Shown in pieces: positions 25,025-33,223 of a DNA stretch of 41,494 nt (position 1 is its first letter; every line of letters begins with the position of its first letter). The DNA comes from Phycisphaerae bacterium (lineage in GTDB: Bacteria; Planctomycetota; Phycisphaerae; UBA1845; JAFGLZ01). The notes below the pieces were generated by a model. That model saw nothing but the letters and a program-made list of their open reading frames with translations. It was not told the origin of the DNA and did no database searches. The DNA lies in NCBI GenBank assembly GCA_016927755.1, contig JAFGLZ010000123.1, positions 1 through 41,494 on the forward strand. The letters are read 5' to 3'. The position numbers and the translations under genes are program-made.

Positions 25025-25525
25025 ATGTCTGACAGGCCGGACAACACCGCGATCTTCCCGGGCACATTCGATCCCATCACCTACGGGCACCTCGACATCA
25101 TCGATCGTGGGCGCCGCATGTTCAGCAAGGTGATCGTCGGCGTGGGTATCAACCCCGAGAAGAAGAACCTCTTTTCGCCCGAGGAACGGGTCGAGATGAT
25201 CAAGCCCCTCGTGGCGGATATGATCAACGTCAGCGTTCAGGCCTACAGCGGCCTGACCGCCGACTTCGCCCTGAACGTCGGCGCGCGGTTCATCCTTCGC
25301 GGCGTCCGTGACATCGTCGACCTCCGCAACGAGCTGCAGCAGGCCAACACCAACATGATCGTGGGGGACATCGAGACGGTCTTCATCCTGACCGCACACG
25401 AGCACGCTCTGACCAGCAGCACGCTCATCAAGCAGATCGTCGAGCTCGGCGGCAAGGACAGGACCCGCCTGACCCGGATCGTTCCGGAGTCGGTCCTCAG
25501 GCAGCTCCAAGAGCGGCTTCACTAG
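25025..25525 (+). CDS. coaD: Phosphopantetheine adenylyltransferase, 166 aa
   Basis: Catalyses the fourth step of coenzyme A synthesis, joining 4'-phosphopantetheine and ATP to dephospho-CoA. The nucleotidyltransferase signature FPGTFDPITYGH is at 11-22, with His22 of the TxGH motif. LRGVRDIVDLRNE near 90-102 is the second family signature, and TSSTLIKQI replaces the usual SSSxVKE motif near the end. Length matches the family (about 160). GGAG precedes the ATG. Only 12 bases separate it from the GHMP kinase gene, whose AGGAG overlaps the coaD stop, so a housekeeping gene appears tied to the unusual sugar-kinase genes. Confidence 0.95.
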   Translation: MSDRPDNTAIFPGTFDPITYGHLDIIDRGRRMFSKVIVGVGINPEKKNLFSPEERVEMIKPLVADMINVSVQAYSGLTADFALNVGARFILRGVRDIVDLRNELQQANTNMIVGDIETVFILTAHEHALTSSTLIKQIVELGGKDRTRLTRIVPESVLRQLQERLH

Positions 25526-25537
25526 GAGCCTCCCGCG

Positions 25538-27175
25538 ATGGCGAGCCGACCCCCCGAGCCGATCGGCCCCGTGAGCCCGGAGTCCCCGTCATCTTGGTTG
25601 CACATGCTCCGCCGCGGGGACGGAGCGCTGCAAGCGCGACTCGAAGACGTCTACGGGACCGATCCGACGCGGATCGAGGATCGGCGAGGGGTGCTCGTCA
25701 GACTCCTGGACGAGTTCCTCCAAGCTCACGACGACACGCAGCCGGTTTGGATCGTTCGGGCGCCGGGCCGCCTCACGACGCTGGCGATGCATATCGACCA
25801 CCGCGGCGGGTATCTCAACGCGCTGTGCCTCCAGCAGGAAGCGCTCCTTGTCTGCCGGGCGCGCCAGGACGACACGATCGTCATCCGCAATCTCCAGGAC
25901 GAGTTCGGCCGCCGAACGCTTCGGATAGGCCAACCCGCCCCGGACTCTCCTTTGCCAGACACGCAGGCATGGCTGAGCTGGACCAACCGACTCGCGGCCA
26001 TTCGCGACCAGCGAGGCGACCGACACGACTGGGTCTACAAGGCCGCGGCCCCAGGCGCTTACCTTCAGTTCATGTACGCTCCGGATCAGGCGGCGCGGGG
26101 CATGGACGCCGTCCTGCTCGGGGACGTTCCCGTCGGCGGCGGACTCAGCAGTTCATCTTCGATCGTCGTGGTCTGCATGGAGGCCCTCCTGGCGATCAAC
26201 GGAATCGAGATCGCGCACGATCAGTTCGCCCATCACTGCGGCGTTGCCGAGTGGTTCGTCGGCACGCGCGGCGGCTGCGGCGATCACGCGGCGATCAAGT
26301 ACGGCAAGCAGGGCCACCTGACCCACATGCGGACCGAGCCGGAGCTCCTGCTCGGGGGACACCTGCAGTTCCCTTCGACGCATCGCTTCGTCGTCTTCCA
26401 GTCGGGCATCGTCGCCAACAAGACGGGCGCCGCGGGGCAGAAGTTCAACGAGAAGACGGCGACCTACGCCATCGGCGAGATGTACATGCGGCGGTGGCTT
26501 CGGGCGAACCACGGCCGCTTCTACGAGGACCATTGGGCCAAACGTGACGGCCGACCGGATGACAAGAGGGTCTTCATCGCTGACGTGGTCGAACACCTCG
26601 ACGACGACGGGCTCTACGGACTCCTCCAGGCCGTCCCCGAGAAGCGGACCCGAGCCGCCCTCCGCAGGGAATGGCCTGACGACCACGAACTGCTGGAACG
26701 ATACTTCCAGAGCCATAACGAGCCGGAGCACTACGCCCTCCGCGACGTGATGGCTTACGGGCTCGCCGCGTGCAGCCGGGCCCGCCGCGTCAGGGATCTC
26801 CTGGGGAGCGGGGACGTCGCCGGCTTTGCCCAGTGCATGAACATCAGCCACAACGCCGATCGCGTTAGCGGGATCACCCGCGAGATCGCCGCCCGCAAGC
26901 ACGTCAGGGACCGATCTCTACCTTTCCACCTGCAGAGCGGCGACTACCACTGCAGCATCCCCGAGATCGACCACATGGTCGATACGGCCCTTTCGGCCGG
27001 GGCGATTGGCGCCCAGATCGCCGGCGCCGGAATGGGGGGCAGCGCGATCACGCTCGTTCCCGTGGAAGCCCAAGAGCAGGTGGTCGACGCGCTCACTTCC
27101 AGTTACCGAACGCCGACCGGTCAGCCGCCCGCCCACTTCGTCGCCGAGCCCTGTTCCGGATCGTGCATCCTCTGA
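25538..27175 (+). CDS. GHMP-family (galactokinase-like) sugar kinase, 545 aa
   Basis: Predicted ATP-dependent kinase placing phosphate on a sugar, likely at the anomeric position. The galactokinase N-terminal signature RAPGRLTTLAMHIDHRGG is at 74-91: His85 and Asp87 are kept, but the sugar-contacting Glu of the usual GEHTDY is Met84. The ATP loop is PVGGGLSSSSS at 198-208. RGGCGDHAAI has Asp249 at the place of the catalytic base. Motif 3 is QIAGAGMGGSAI at 493-504. The protein is about 150 residues longer than GalK, with an N-terminal helical part that also precedes the GHMP domain of the next gene, so the two are paralogues. Substrate unknown; galactose is unlikely given Met84. Confidence 0.85.
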   Translation: MASRPPEPIGPVSPESPSSWLHMLRRGDGALQARLEDVYGTDPTRIEDRRGVLVRLLDEFLQAHDDTQPVWIVRAPGRLTTLAMHIDHRGGYLNALCLQQEALLVCRARQDDTIVIRNLQDEFGRRTLRIGQPAPDSPLPDTQAWLSWTNRLAAIRDQRGDRHDWVYKAAAPGAYLQFMYAPDQAARGMDAVLLGDVPVGGGLSSSSSIVVVCMEALLAINGIEIAHDQFAHHCGVAEWFVGTRGGCGDHAAIKYGKQGHLTHMRTEPELLLGGHLQFPSTHRFVVFQSGIVANKTGAAGQKFNEKTATYAIGEMYMRRWLRANHGRFYEDHWAKRDGRPDDKRVFIADVVEHLDDDGLYGLLQAVPEKRTRAALRREWPDDHELLERYFQSHNEPEHYALRDVMAYGLAACSRARRVRDLLGSGDVAGFAQCMNISHNADRVSGITREIAARKHVRDRSLPFHLQSGDYHCSIPEIDHMVDTALSAGAIGAQIAGAGMGGSAITLVPVEAQEQVVDALTSSYRTPTGQPPAHFVAEPCSGSCIL

Positions 27176-27209
27176 GCCCGGATTCGTCCGTCCGGAACGT
27201 CCAGCTCGT

Positions 27210-27239
27210 TTCGCACACCGGGCCGAATGATGCTAGGAT
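27210..27239 (+). promoter_or_regulatory. Weak candidate promoter before the fused gene
   Basis: TTCGCA (27210-27215), an 18-base spacer and TAGGAT (27234-27239) lie in the 167-base gap before the fused nucleotidyltransferase-kinase gene. The match is modest. Confidence 0.28.
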
Positions 27240-27342
27240 GTTGCCGCAACGGAGGTCGGGGACCCAGGTGCGTCCCCCTCGATCGAGCGTCAACGGCTTC
27301 CAGGCGTACCCGGCGACGCAGCGCCGGACCGGGCCTAACGAC

Positions 27343-30033
27343 ATGGCACGAACCCATAGCGACGAGATCGGCTGTGTCATCCTCTGCGGAGGCGGCGGCA
27401 CGCGCATGGGTTCGACGACCACCCACAAGGTCTGCTTCCCCGTGGGCGGCGTCCCCGCGATCGTTCGAACCGTCGAGATGCTGCGACGCCAAGGCGTCGG
27501 TCGGATCGTAATCGTCGTCGGCGCCATGGCCGGCCAAGTCGTCGAGACCGTCGGGCAACGCTTTCCCGACGTCGTCTTCGCCTATCAGCACGAGCAACTG
27601 GGCACCGGGCACGCCGCGCAGATCGGCGTGGCGGCGCTCAAGCAGCTCGGCCACGGCGGGCCCGTCCTGCTGACCCTCGGGGACAAGGTGATCGAGCCGT
27701 GGGTTATCGATCGCCTTCGAGACGCCTTCGTTCGCAGTCAGGCCGATCTGGTCTTCGTCACGCTCCGCAAACGCCCCAACGACACCTCGGGACGTATCTT
27801 CACGGACGCTCGCGGTCGCGTCATCGCCAACGTCGAGTACCGGGACATCCAGCGGAGCCGACTAGTGGCTCGCCTGTCGCGACGCGCCGCCACCGGCCGA
27901 AAGATCCCCGCGGAAGAGTTGCTTAAGACTTGCCTGGCCTTCATCCGACCGGAGGCCAAGCTCGCCAGGGCCGTTGGCGGCGTCCACGAGTTGATTCGAC
28001 GGGGCCGAACCTGCACGGGCGACGAGCTCGCCGCGGCCCTCGGCGGCGAGCGCGGACTCTTCGAGTTCGACGGCAAGCATTACACGGCCGAGCAGGTCGA
28101 GCGCGGCAGCAAGAGCGTCAACGTATCGCTCTACCTGTTCTCGGCGCAGGCCCTCTACGAAAACCTGCCGACGATCGGCACCGAGAATGCCCAGAAAGAA
28201 CACTATCTGACGGACATCATTCGCCTGCTCGCCTCGGCGACCGACGGCGGCGGGCGGGGCAAGTACCGCGTGCGTCAACTCGAGATCGAGGACGCATCGG
28301 CGGTGCTCGCCTTCAACTCGCCCGACGAGCTCCTTGCCGTCGAGGACCACATTCGCCGGAAGCAGGTTCGCCGCCGCCCCGCTCGCCCACCGCGACCGGA
28401 TGCCCGCACCCACAAGCGCGCCAGCCAGTGGATCGATCTCCTCGATCGATTCACCCCCAAGGTCCGCCGCATGCTCGCCCAGATCTACGGGCCGGAGGAG
28501 GACGTCATACAACAACGACGCCGCGCCGTGGCACAGACGCTCAAGCTGTTCGCTCGAAGGTTCGGCGCCGACCGTCCGGTCGTCATCGCCCGGGCTCCCG
28601 GGCGGATCAACCTCATGGGCCGACACATCGACCATCGCGGTGGCTTCGTCAACGTCATGGCGGTCGACCGGGAGGTGATCGTCGTCACGTCGCCCCGAGA
28701 CGACGACGTCGTACGGCTCGTCAACACGGACAAACGCCAGTTCCCGAGCAGGGAGTTCCGCATCGCCGATCTGCTCGGCTCGATGGACTGGGACGATTGG
28801 CTCAGCTACGTCAGCAGCGAGTCGGTCATTCGCATGGTCCGCGGCAGCGCCGGCGACTGGAGCAATCACATCAAGGCCGCCGTGCTCCGCCTTCAACAGC
28901 AGTACAAGGACGTGCGGGTGCTCGGCATGGACTGCGCGGTATCCGGCAACGTACCGATGGGCGCCGGGCTGTCGAGCAGCTCCGCCCTGGTGGCCGCCAC
29001 GGCGGAGGCCGCCGTGGCGATCAACCGCTTCGACGTGGCCCCCACCCAGTTCATGGACCTCTGCGGAGAGGGCGAGTGGTTCCTCGGCCATCGCGGCGGG
29101 CCCAGCGAGCACGCGGGAATTCGCTTCGGGCGTCGAGGCGCCGTCGCCCACATCGGATTCTTCCCGTTCCGCGTCGACCGCGTCGTACAGCTTCCGCAGG
29201 ACGTCGCCGTGGTCATCGCCGACAGCCATCTCCGCTCGGGCCAGATCGAAGGGGCCTCGAACCGGCTCGCGCAGCGCCTGGCGTGCTTCGAGCTGGCCTT
29301 GCTGATCCTGAGGGATCATCAGCCCCGGATCGCGCACCTGATCGAGCACGTTCGGGACATCCACCCGGCCAAGCTGAACATGTCCCAGAAGGAGGTTTAC
29401 CAACTCCTGATGTCCGTGCCGCAGCGCTGCGACCAGCGGGAGCTGGCGGACCAGCTATCCGCGCGTCACAAGGACCGGCTCGATGAGATCCTGGCCACGC
29501 ACGAGCCCAATGGGCCGTATTCTCTGCGCGGGGTGCTGCTCTACGGCGTCGCCGAATGCCAACGGGCCCGACGCGCCATCGACTTCCTCGATAAGGGAGA
29601 CGTCGACCGGCTCGGCAGGCTGATGCTCGTCAGCCATGACGGCGACCGGGTCTGTCGGTGGGACGAGCGGTTCGTCAGACACGAGTTCGACCCGGACCCG
29701 ACCGACGCCTATCTCCGCGAGCGGATCGACGACCTGGCCAGCGAGGACCCGGACCGGACCCTTGCCGGACAGCTCCACATGGTTCCCGGCCGACACGCCT
29801 GCAGCCTGCCCGAAATCGATCGCCTGGTCGACGTCGCCTCCCGGGTCCAGGGCGTCCACGGCGCTCAACTCGCCGGGGCGGGGCTGGGAGGATGCATCAT
29901 GATCCTCACCGACAGGCAAGCCGTTGGCTCGCTGACACATGCCCTGCGGAAACACTACTATCGCCCGATGAAGCGTCCCGCCGCGATCGACGTCTGCACA
30001 CCGGTGGAAGGATCAGGGCTCTTGCGGGTATGA
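27343..30033 (+). CDS. Fused GlmU-like nucleotidyltransferase and GHMP sugar kinase, 896 aa
   Basis: Predicted bifunctional enzyme making sugar-1-phosphate and then an NDP-sugar. Residues 1-335 are a GlmU-like pyrophosphorylase: GGGGTRMGSTTTHK at 16-29 (Lys29), EQLGTGHA at 84-91, LGDK with Asp114 as metal ligand, and NAQKEHYLTDII at 282-293, matching the UDP-GlcNAc pyrophosphorylase motif. A basic Pro/Arg linker follows. The GHMP part starts near 362; its signature RAPGRINLMGRHIDHRGG is at 417-434, with Arg427 where galactokinase has Glu. PMGAGLSSSSA is at 538-548. GGPSEHAGI has Glu589 where the catalytic Asp is expected. Motif 3 is QLAGAGLGGCIM. The order transferase-kinase resembles FKP of the L-fucose salvage route. 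The ATG at 27343 lacks a strong ribosome-binding site. Confidence 0.85.
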   Translation: MARTHSDEIGCVILCGGGGTRMGSTTTHKVCFPVGGVPAIVRTVEMLRRQGVGRIVIVVGAMAGQVVETVGQRFPDVVFAYQHEQLGTGHAAQIGVAALKQLGHGGPVLLTLGDKVIEPWVIDRLRDAFVRSQADLVFVTLRKRPNDTSGRIFTDARGRVIANVEYRDIQRSRLVARLSRRAATGRKIPAEELLKTCLAFIRPEAKLARAVGGVHELIRRGRTCTGDELAAALGGERGLFEFDGKHYTAEQVERGSKSVNVSLYLFSAQALYENLPTIGTENAQKEHYLTDIIRLLASATDGGGRGKYRVRQLEIEDASAVLAFNSPDELLAVEDHIRRKQVRRRPARPPRPDARTHKRASQWIDLLDRFTPKVRRMLAQIYGPEEDVIQQRRRAVAQTLKLFARRFGADRPVVIARAPGRINLMGRHIDHRGGFVNVMAVDREVIVVTSPRDDDVVRLVNTDKRQFPSREFRIADLLGSMDWDDWLSYVSSESVIRMVRGSAGDWSNHIKAAVLRLQQQYKDVRVLGMDCAVSGNVPMGAGLSSSSALVAATAEAAVAINRFDVAPTQFMDLCGEGEWFLGHRGGPSEHAGIRFGRRGAVAHIGFFPFRVDRVVQLPQDVAVVIADSHLRSGQIEGASNRLAQRLACFELALLILRDHQPRIAHLIEHVRDIHPAKLNMSQKEVYQLLMSVPQRCDQRELADQLSARHKDRLDEILATHEPNGPYSLRGVLLYGVAECQRARRAIDFLDKGDVDRLGRLMLVSHDGDRVCRWDERFVRHEFDPDPTDAYLRERIDDLASEDPDRTLAGQLHMVPGRHACSLPEIDRLVDVASRVQGVHGAQLAGAGLGGCIMILTDRQAVGSLTHALRKHYYRPMKRPAAIDVCTPVEGSGLLRV

Positions 30034-30143
30034 TGGTCACGCCTCGCGGAGCATCGCAGGCCCCGGCGACGCCGGCCATCCGGGGGCGGCACGAACAAGC
30101 AGCCGCGGGAAGAACGCGAACGTCCAAACAACATTGTGGAAGC

Positions 30144-30794
30144 ATGACCTACGGCGACAAATACAAATCGTACACCTACGCCGCCTACTACGTGGGAAAG
30201 CACGAGAAGGGCATGGGAAGGCGGCTCTCTACCTGGCGGGAACGCCGCGTGGTTGCCGCGGCACTGCGGGCCCTCGGCCCCGTGACCACCGTGCTGGACA
30301 TCCCGAGCGGAACCGGGCGATTCCTGCCCGTCCTGGCCCAGTTCCGAATGCACGTCATCGCCTCGGATCTCTCGACGGAGATGCTCCAGGCCGGGCATAT
30401 CCACTACGACCGCTTCGTTCACCCGCCCCGACCGGTCGTCGCCTCGGCCTTTCAGATCCCGATGGCGGATGAATCCGTCGACGCGGCGCTCTGCTCCCGG
30501 CTGGTCCATCACTTCGCCCTGCCCGAGCAGCGTATCGCGGTGATGCGCGAGTTGGCCCGCATCTGCCGCGTCGGGGCGGTCGTGACGTTCTTCGACGCGG
30601 CCTCACTGAAGCACCGGCGGCGGCTCCGCCGGCGCATGCGCCGAGGGAAGGTCGGCAACCGCCACGCGGTCACCCGTCGCGAGTTCGCCGACGAGGCCGA
30701 GGAGGCCGGACTGAGCTGCGTCTCCATGCACGCGCTCCTGCGGTTCCACTCGGAGCTGACCGCGGCGGCCCTCGTCAAGCGGGATGACCAGTGA
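30144..30794 (+). CDS. Class I SAM-dependent methyltransferase, 216 aa
   Basis: Methyltransferase of the Methyltransf_11 type. Motif I is VLDIPSGTGRFLPVL beginning at residue 50, the acidic motif II strand is VIASDLSTEML, and the later SVDAALCSRLVHHF corresponds to motif IV. The C-terminal part is very basic (KHRRRLRRRMRRGK), suggesting contact with a nucleic acid, lipid or polyanionic substrate. Its last four bases (GTGA) overlap the start of the WaaP-like gene, so the two are coupled. The gap to the fused nucleotidyltransferase-kinase gene is 110 bases. Methylation of a sugar or glycan made by the upstream enzymes is a reasonable inference but is not shown. Confidence 0.85.
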   Translation: MTYGDKYKSYTYAAYYVGKHEKGMGRRLSTWRERRVVAAALRALGPVTTVLDIPSGTGRFLPVLAQFRMHVIASDLSTEMLQAGHIHYDRFVHPPRPVVASAFQIPMADESVDAALCSRLVHHFALPEQRIAVMRELARICRVGAVVTFFDAASLKHRRRLRRRMRRGKVGNRHAVTRREFADEAEEAGLSCVSMHALLRFHSELTAAALVKRDDQ

Positions 30795-31654
30795 CGCTCG
30801 AAGAGATCCTCACCGCCGAAGACCTCCAGCCGATCGGCAACATCCACCTGGCTCGAGCGTCTCGTGACGTGCTGACCGCCGCCGGCCTGGCAGGGCAAGA
30901 GGACGTGCTCGCCGCCGTCGAGTCGGGTCAGTCGGTCCACGTGGGCGACGCCCTGAGACTGGTCCGCCGCATCGAGCGCCGCATCGACGGGCAGCCCTTC
31001 GTTGCGTACCTCAAATGGTACGCCCCGGCGTCATGGCACAGACGGCTGGCCCAGCGCTTCCGCGGCCGATCCGCGAGCGGGGCCCTCATCGAGCTCCAGC
31101 GCATCCGACGATTGCACGAGATCGGCGTCTCGGTGCCGACGGCCCTGGCCTTCGGCCAGGGGCTCAGCTTCGGACGGTTCAACTCGTTCCTCCTCCTGAG
31201 CTCGATGGAGCACTGGCCGACGCTGGAGGAGATCGCCCACAGCCAGCGTTTCCGTGAGCCCCTCGCCGTGCCGTCTGCTCGGAGACGATTGATCGCCGCG
31301 GTTGCGAATCTGGCCCGGCGTCTGCATGCCGCGGGCATCGCCAACCCGTCCCTCTACTCCCGGCACGTCGTCGTCGAGTCCCTGGATGCCGACCCGATTC
31401 GCGTGGGGATGATCGATCTGGAGGACTTGGAGCTGGACGTCCGCATCACCGACCGCGTCCGGTCGGCCGATCTCGGGGCCCTGGCGCTGACTCTGCAGCC
31501 CAGCGCCGCGTCGCTTGCCGACCGCGCCCGCTTCATCCGCGCCTACGCCGAGGCCAATCGCCTCGACGCCCCGATGAGAGCGCTCCTCCGCGAAATCGAC
31601 CGTTTCTACCAACAGAACAAACATCGACGACGCTTCCGCCACTACACGGCCTGA
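30791..31654 (+). CDS. WaaP/Kdo-kinase-like protein with lost HRD, possible pseudokinase, 287 aa
   Basis: Fold like the lipopolysaccharide core heptose kinase WaaP/InaA family. Lys75 in VAYLKWYAP matches the ATP-binding lysine, Glu102 in LIELQRIRRLHEIGV the helix-C glutamate, and Asp209 in MIDLEDLELD the metal aspartate. At the catalytic loop the family has HRDxYxxHFLL, but here residues 181-194 read AGIANPSLYSRHVV: His-Arg-Asp is replaced by Asn185-Pro186-Ser187, while Tyr and the later His remain. That predicts lost or very unusual phosphotransfer. The start is GTG at 30791, overlapping the methyltransferase stop. It is the last gene of the sugar-kinase run. An alternative is a scaffold or regulator role in glycan assembly. 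Confidence 0.75.
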   Translation: MTLEEILTAEDLQPIGNIHLARASRDVLTAAGLAGQEDVLAAVESGQSVHVGDALRLVRRIERRIDGQPFVAYLKWYAPASWHRRLAQRFRGRSASGALIELQRIRRLHEIGVSVPTALAFGQGLSFGRFNSFLLLSSMEHWPTLEEIAHSQRFREPLAVPSARRRLIAAVANLARRLHAAGIANPSLYSRHVVVESLDADPIRVGMIDLEDLELDVRITDRVRSADLGALALTLQPSAASLADRARFIRAYAEANRLDAPMRALLREIDRFYQQNKHRRRFRHYTA

Positions 31655-31810
31655 GGCCCGGACTGCGCGGGATGAATCCCGCGGCTCGGGCAGGTCGCGT
31701 CATGCAGGACGACCCCGCAACGATCCGCAGGATGCACCCCCCCGAAGGCCTTGTGCGTCGACCGGTCTCCTCGCTAGACCACGATCCTGGTATCATCTCG
31801 AAACGGGACG

Positions 31811-31841
31811 GGTACCTTCTCTCGCGAATCAGCGAGGTACC
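31811..31841 (+). promoter_or_regulatory. Hairpin abutting the ATG of the permease fragment
   Basis: GGTACC at 31811-31816 and GGTACC at 31836-31841 pair, with a second inner pairing TCGC/GCGA and a bulge. The second arm runs directly into the ATG and contains the only ribosome-binding-like GAGG, so the stem would hide it. Confidence 0.35.
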
Positions 31842-32159
31842 ATGGCGAATCTGCTGCACACGAATCGTTGGACGGTCGGCATCGCGTTTTGCATGTCGAT
31901 GATCAGCCCGATCCTCCTGTTCACGCTGGTAATGGGTCTGATCGGCACGATGCGGTACTTCGCGCAGGCCTGCGTGACGACGGCTGGCGGCCCGTGGCAC
32001 GGCACATTGTTCTACGCCCTCAACCCGTTCAACACCGCTTTCACCGAGTATCGACTCGGCTACGCCAGCGCGATGGCGTGGATCATGTTCGCGATCATCC
32101 TGACCGTGACGCTGACCATGATGAAGCTGTCGAATCGGTTTGTGTATTGCCACTCGTAG
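31842..32159 (+). pseudogene. C-terminal remnant of a MalF/UgpA-type sugar ABC permease
   Basis: The 105-residue reading frame matches only the last third of a binding-protein-dependent sugar permease (family length about 300). SMISPILLFTLVMGLIGTM corresponds to the helix after the EAA loop, TTAGGPWHGTLFY to the conserved TxGGP loop, and LGYASAMAWIMFAIIL then LSNRFVYC to the last helix and C-terminal end. The EAA loop that contacts the ATPase, and all earlier helices, are absent. No transporter gene lies upstream. It could still be expressed as a small membrane protein with three hydrophobic stretches, but a decayed gene is the simplest reading. A MalG-type tail occurs at 34737-34841. Confidence 0.75.
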
Positions 32160-32217
32160 TCAGAGGCACGACCGTGAGGGAGTGTTTCGCCGCTACCGGC
32201 CGTAGGCGGGCAAATTG

Positions 32218-33060
32218 ATGAGTGAAGACCCGGAGCCACAAGTCCTGTCCTATTCGTCCGTCGGAGAGCGCCCACGGCGTACACTGGCGGTCATTGCCCT
32301 CGTGTGCGCCATGTTGGGAATGGTATTGACGTACCTGGGGGGCGGACCCTTGGGTGCAGTGGGCGTTCTTCTGGGAGCCTATGCCCTGTACCGAATCCGT
32401 CGCGCCCCGTCGAAGTACGGGGGGCGCGTACCGGCCATTGCATCGGTCTGCATTGGGTCGGTCGCGTTGGTCCTGGGTGCCGCAATCACTCTTCAGCTCT
32501 ACTTGCCGCCCCATTTCCCTCGAACCGTGACTGCTGAGCAGTGGTGCGCAGTCAAGATGCGGGGCATCGTTCAGTGCATCCACATATACGCGCAGAACCA
32601 CGCTGGGGAGTTCCCGCCCGACTTGGAGGCCTTGGTGGCGGCCGGCTATGGAATCAACAAGAACATGGCTTGTCCACGGACGGGGCGCTGCTACTTCCTG
32701 ATCCCGGGGGCCATGGGCGGCGAGGACGCGAACGCGCCGGTCCTGTTGGAGCCCCCAGACAGCCATTCAGGCGGGGCGCACGTCGCATTTGCTGATGGCC
32801 GTGTGATCCTGCTGGCATCCGACGAGTATGCCAGGGCCGCCGGCGGACACCTCAAGACATCCAAGTTCTTGACCAGCGCCGAGTTCGATCGCAAGGTCAA
32901 CGAACGGCTCGGTCTGTTTCGCCACAGAGGACAACCGTCGACGGCCCTGAGTTCACAGCCGAGTTCGACGAGGACGGCCACACGCCCCGCTCGCGCGAAA
33001 CGGAGGTTCATCTGGGAAGACGGGCGTTGGAGTGGGGAAGGCGAAGGAAGCTCGCCATGA
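32218..33060 (+). CDS. Membrane protein with H-X9-DG motif, 280 aa
   Basis: Two or three hydrophobic segments (about residues 22-60 and 72-98, from TLAVIALVCAML to TLQLYL) are like DUF4190 proteins. A globular region follows, with CIHIYAQNHAGEFPPDLEAL and CPRTGRCYFL, resembling planctomycete prepilin-like or DUF1559 C-terminal domains. HSGGAHVAFADG fits the H-X9-DG motif typical of that phylum. A basic, Ser/Pro/Arg-rich tail ends the protein. The ATG at 32218 immediately follows an in-frame TTG. It begins 58 bases after the permease tail and precedes another planctomycete-type gene. Function unknown. Confidence 0.72.
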   Translation: MSEDPEPQVLSYSSVGERPRRTLAVIALVCAMLGMVLTYLGGGPLGAVGVLLGAYALYRIRRAPSKYGGRVPAIASVCIGSVALVLGAAITLQLYLPPHFPRTVTAEQWCAVKMRGIVQCIHIYAQNHAGEFPPDLEALVAAGYGINKNMACPRTGRCYFLIPGAMGGEDANAPVLLEPPDSHSGGAHVAFADGRVILLASDEYARAAGGHLKTSKFLTSAEFDRKVNERLGLFRHRGQPSTALSSQPSSTRTATRPARAKRRFIWEDGRWSGEGEGSSP

Positions 33061-33223
33061 CGCGCCGGCGCTGCCCCTTCGGGGCAAACGGCACGCTGCA
33101 TCGGCCAGACAGACGCCCGTCGGAAAGGCGGAGATTCTCAATGATGCAGCACCAATCATGGCAACCATTGGCGAGACTTGCGTCGCTCATGACGAATGGA
33201 TCGATCTGGCGTTGTATGGATGG

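Noticed and set aside
25538..27175. Plain galactokinase galK
   Set aside because: The sugar-site Glu is Met and the chain is about 150 residues longer than GalK; no galT or galE is nearby.
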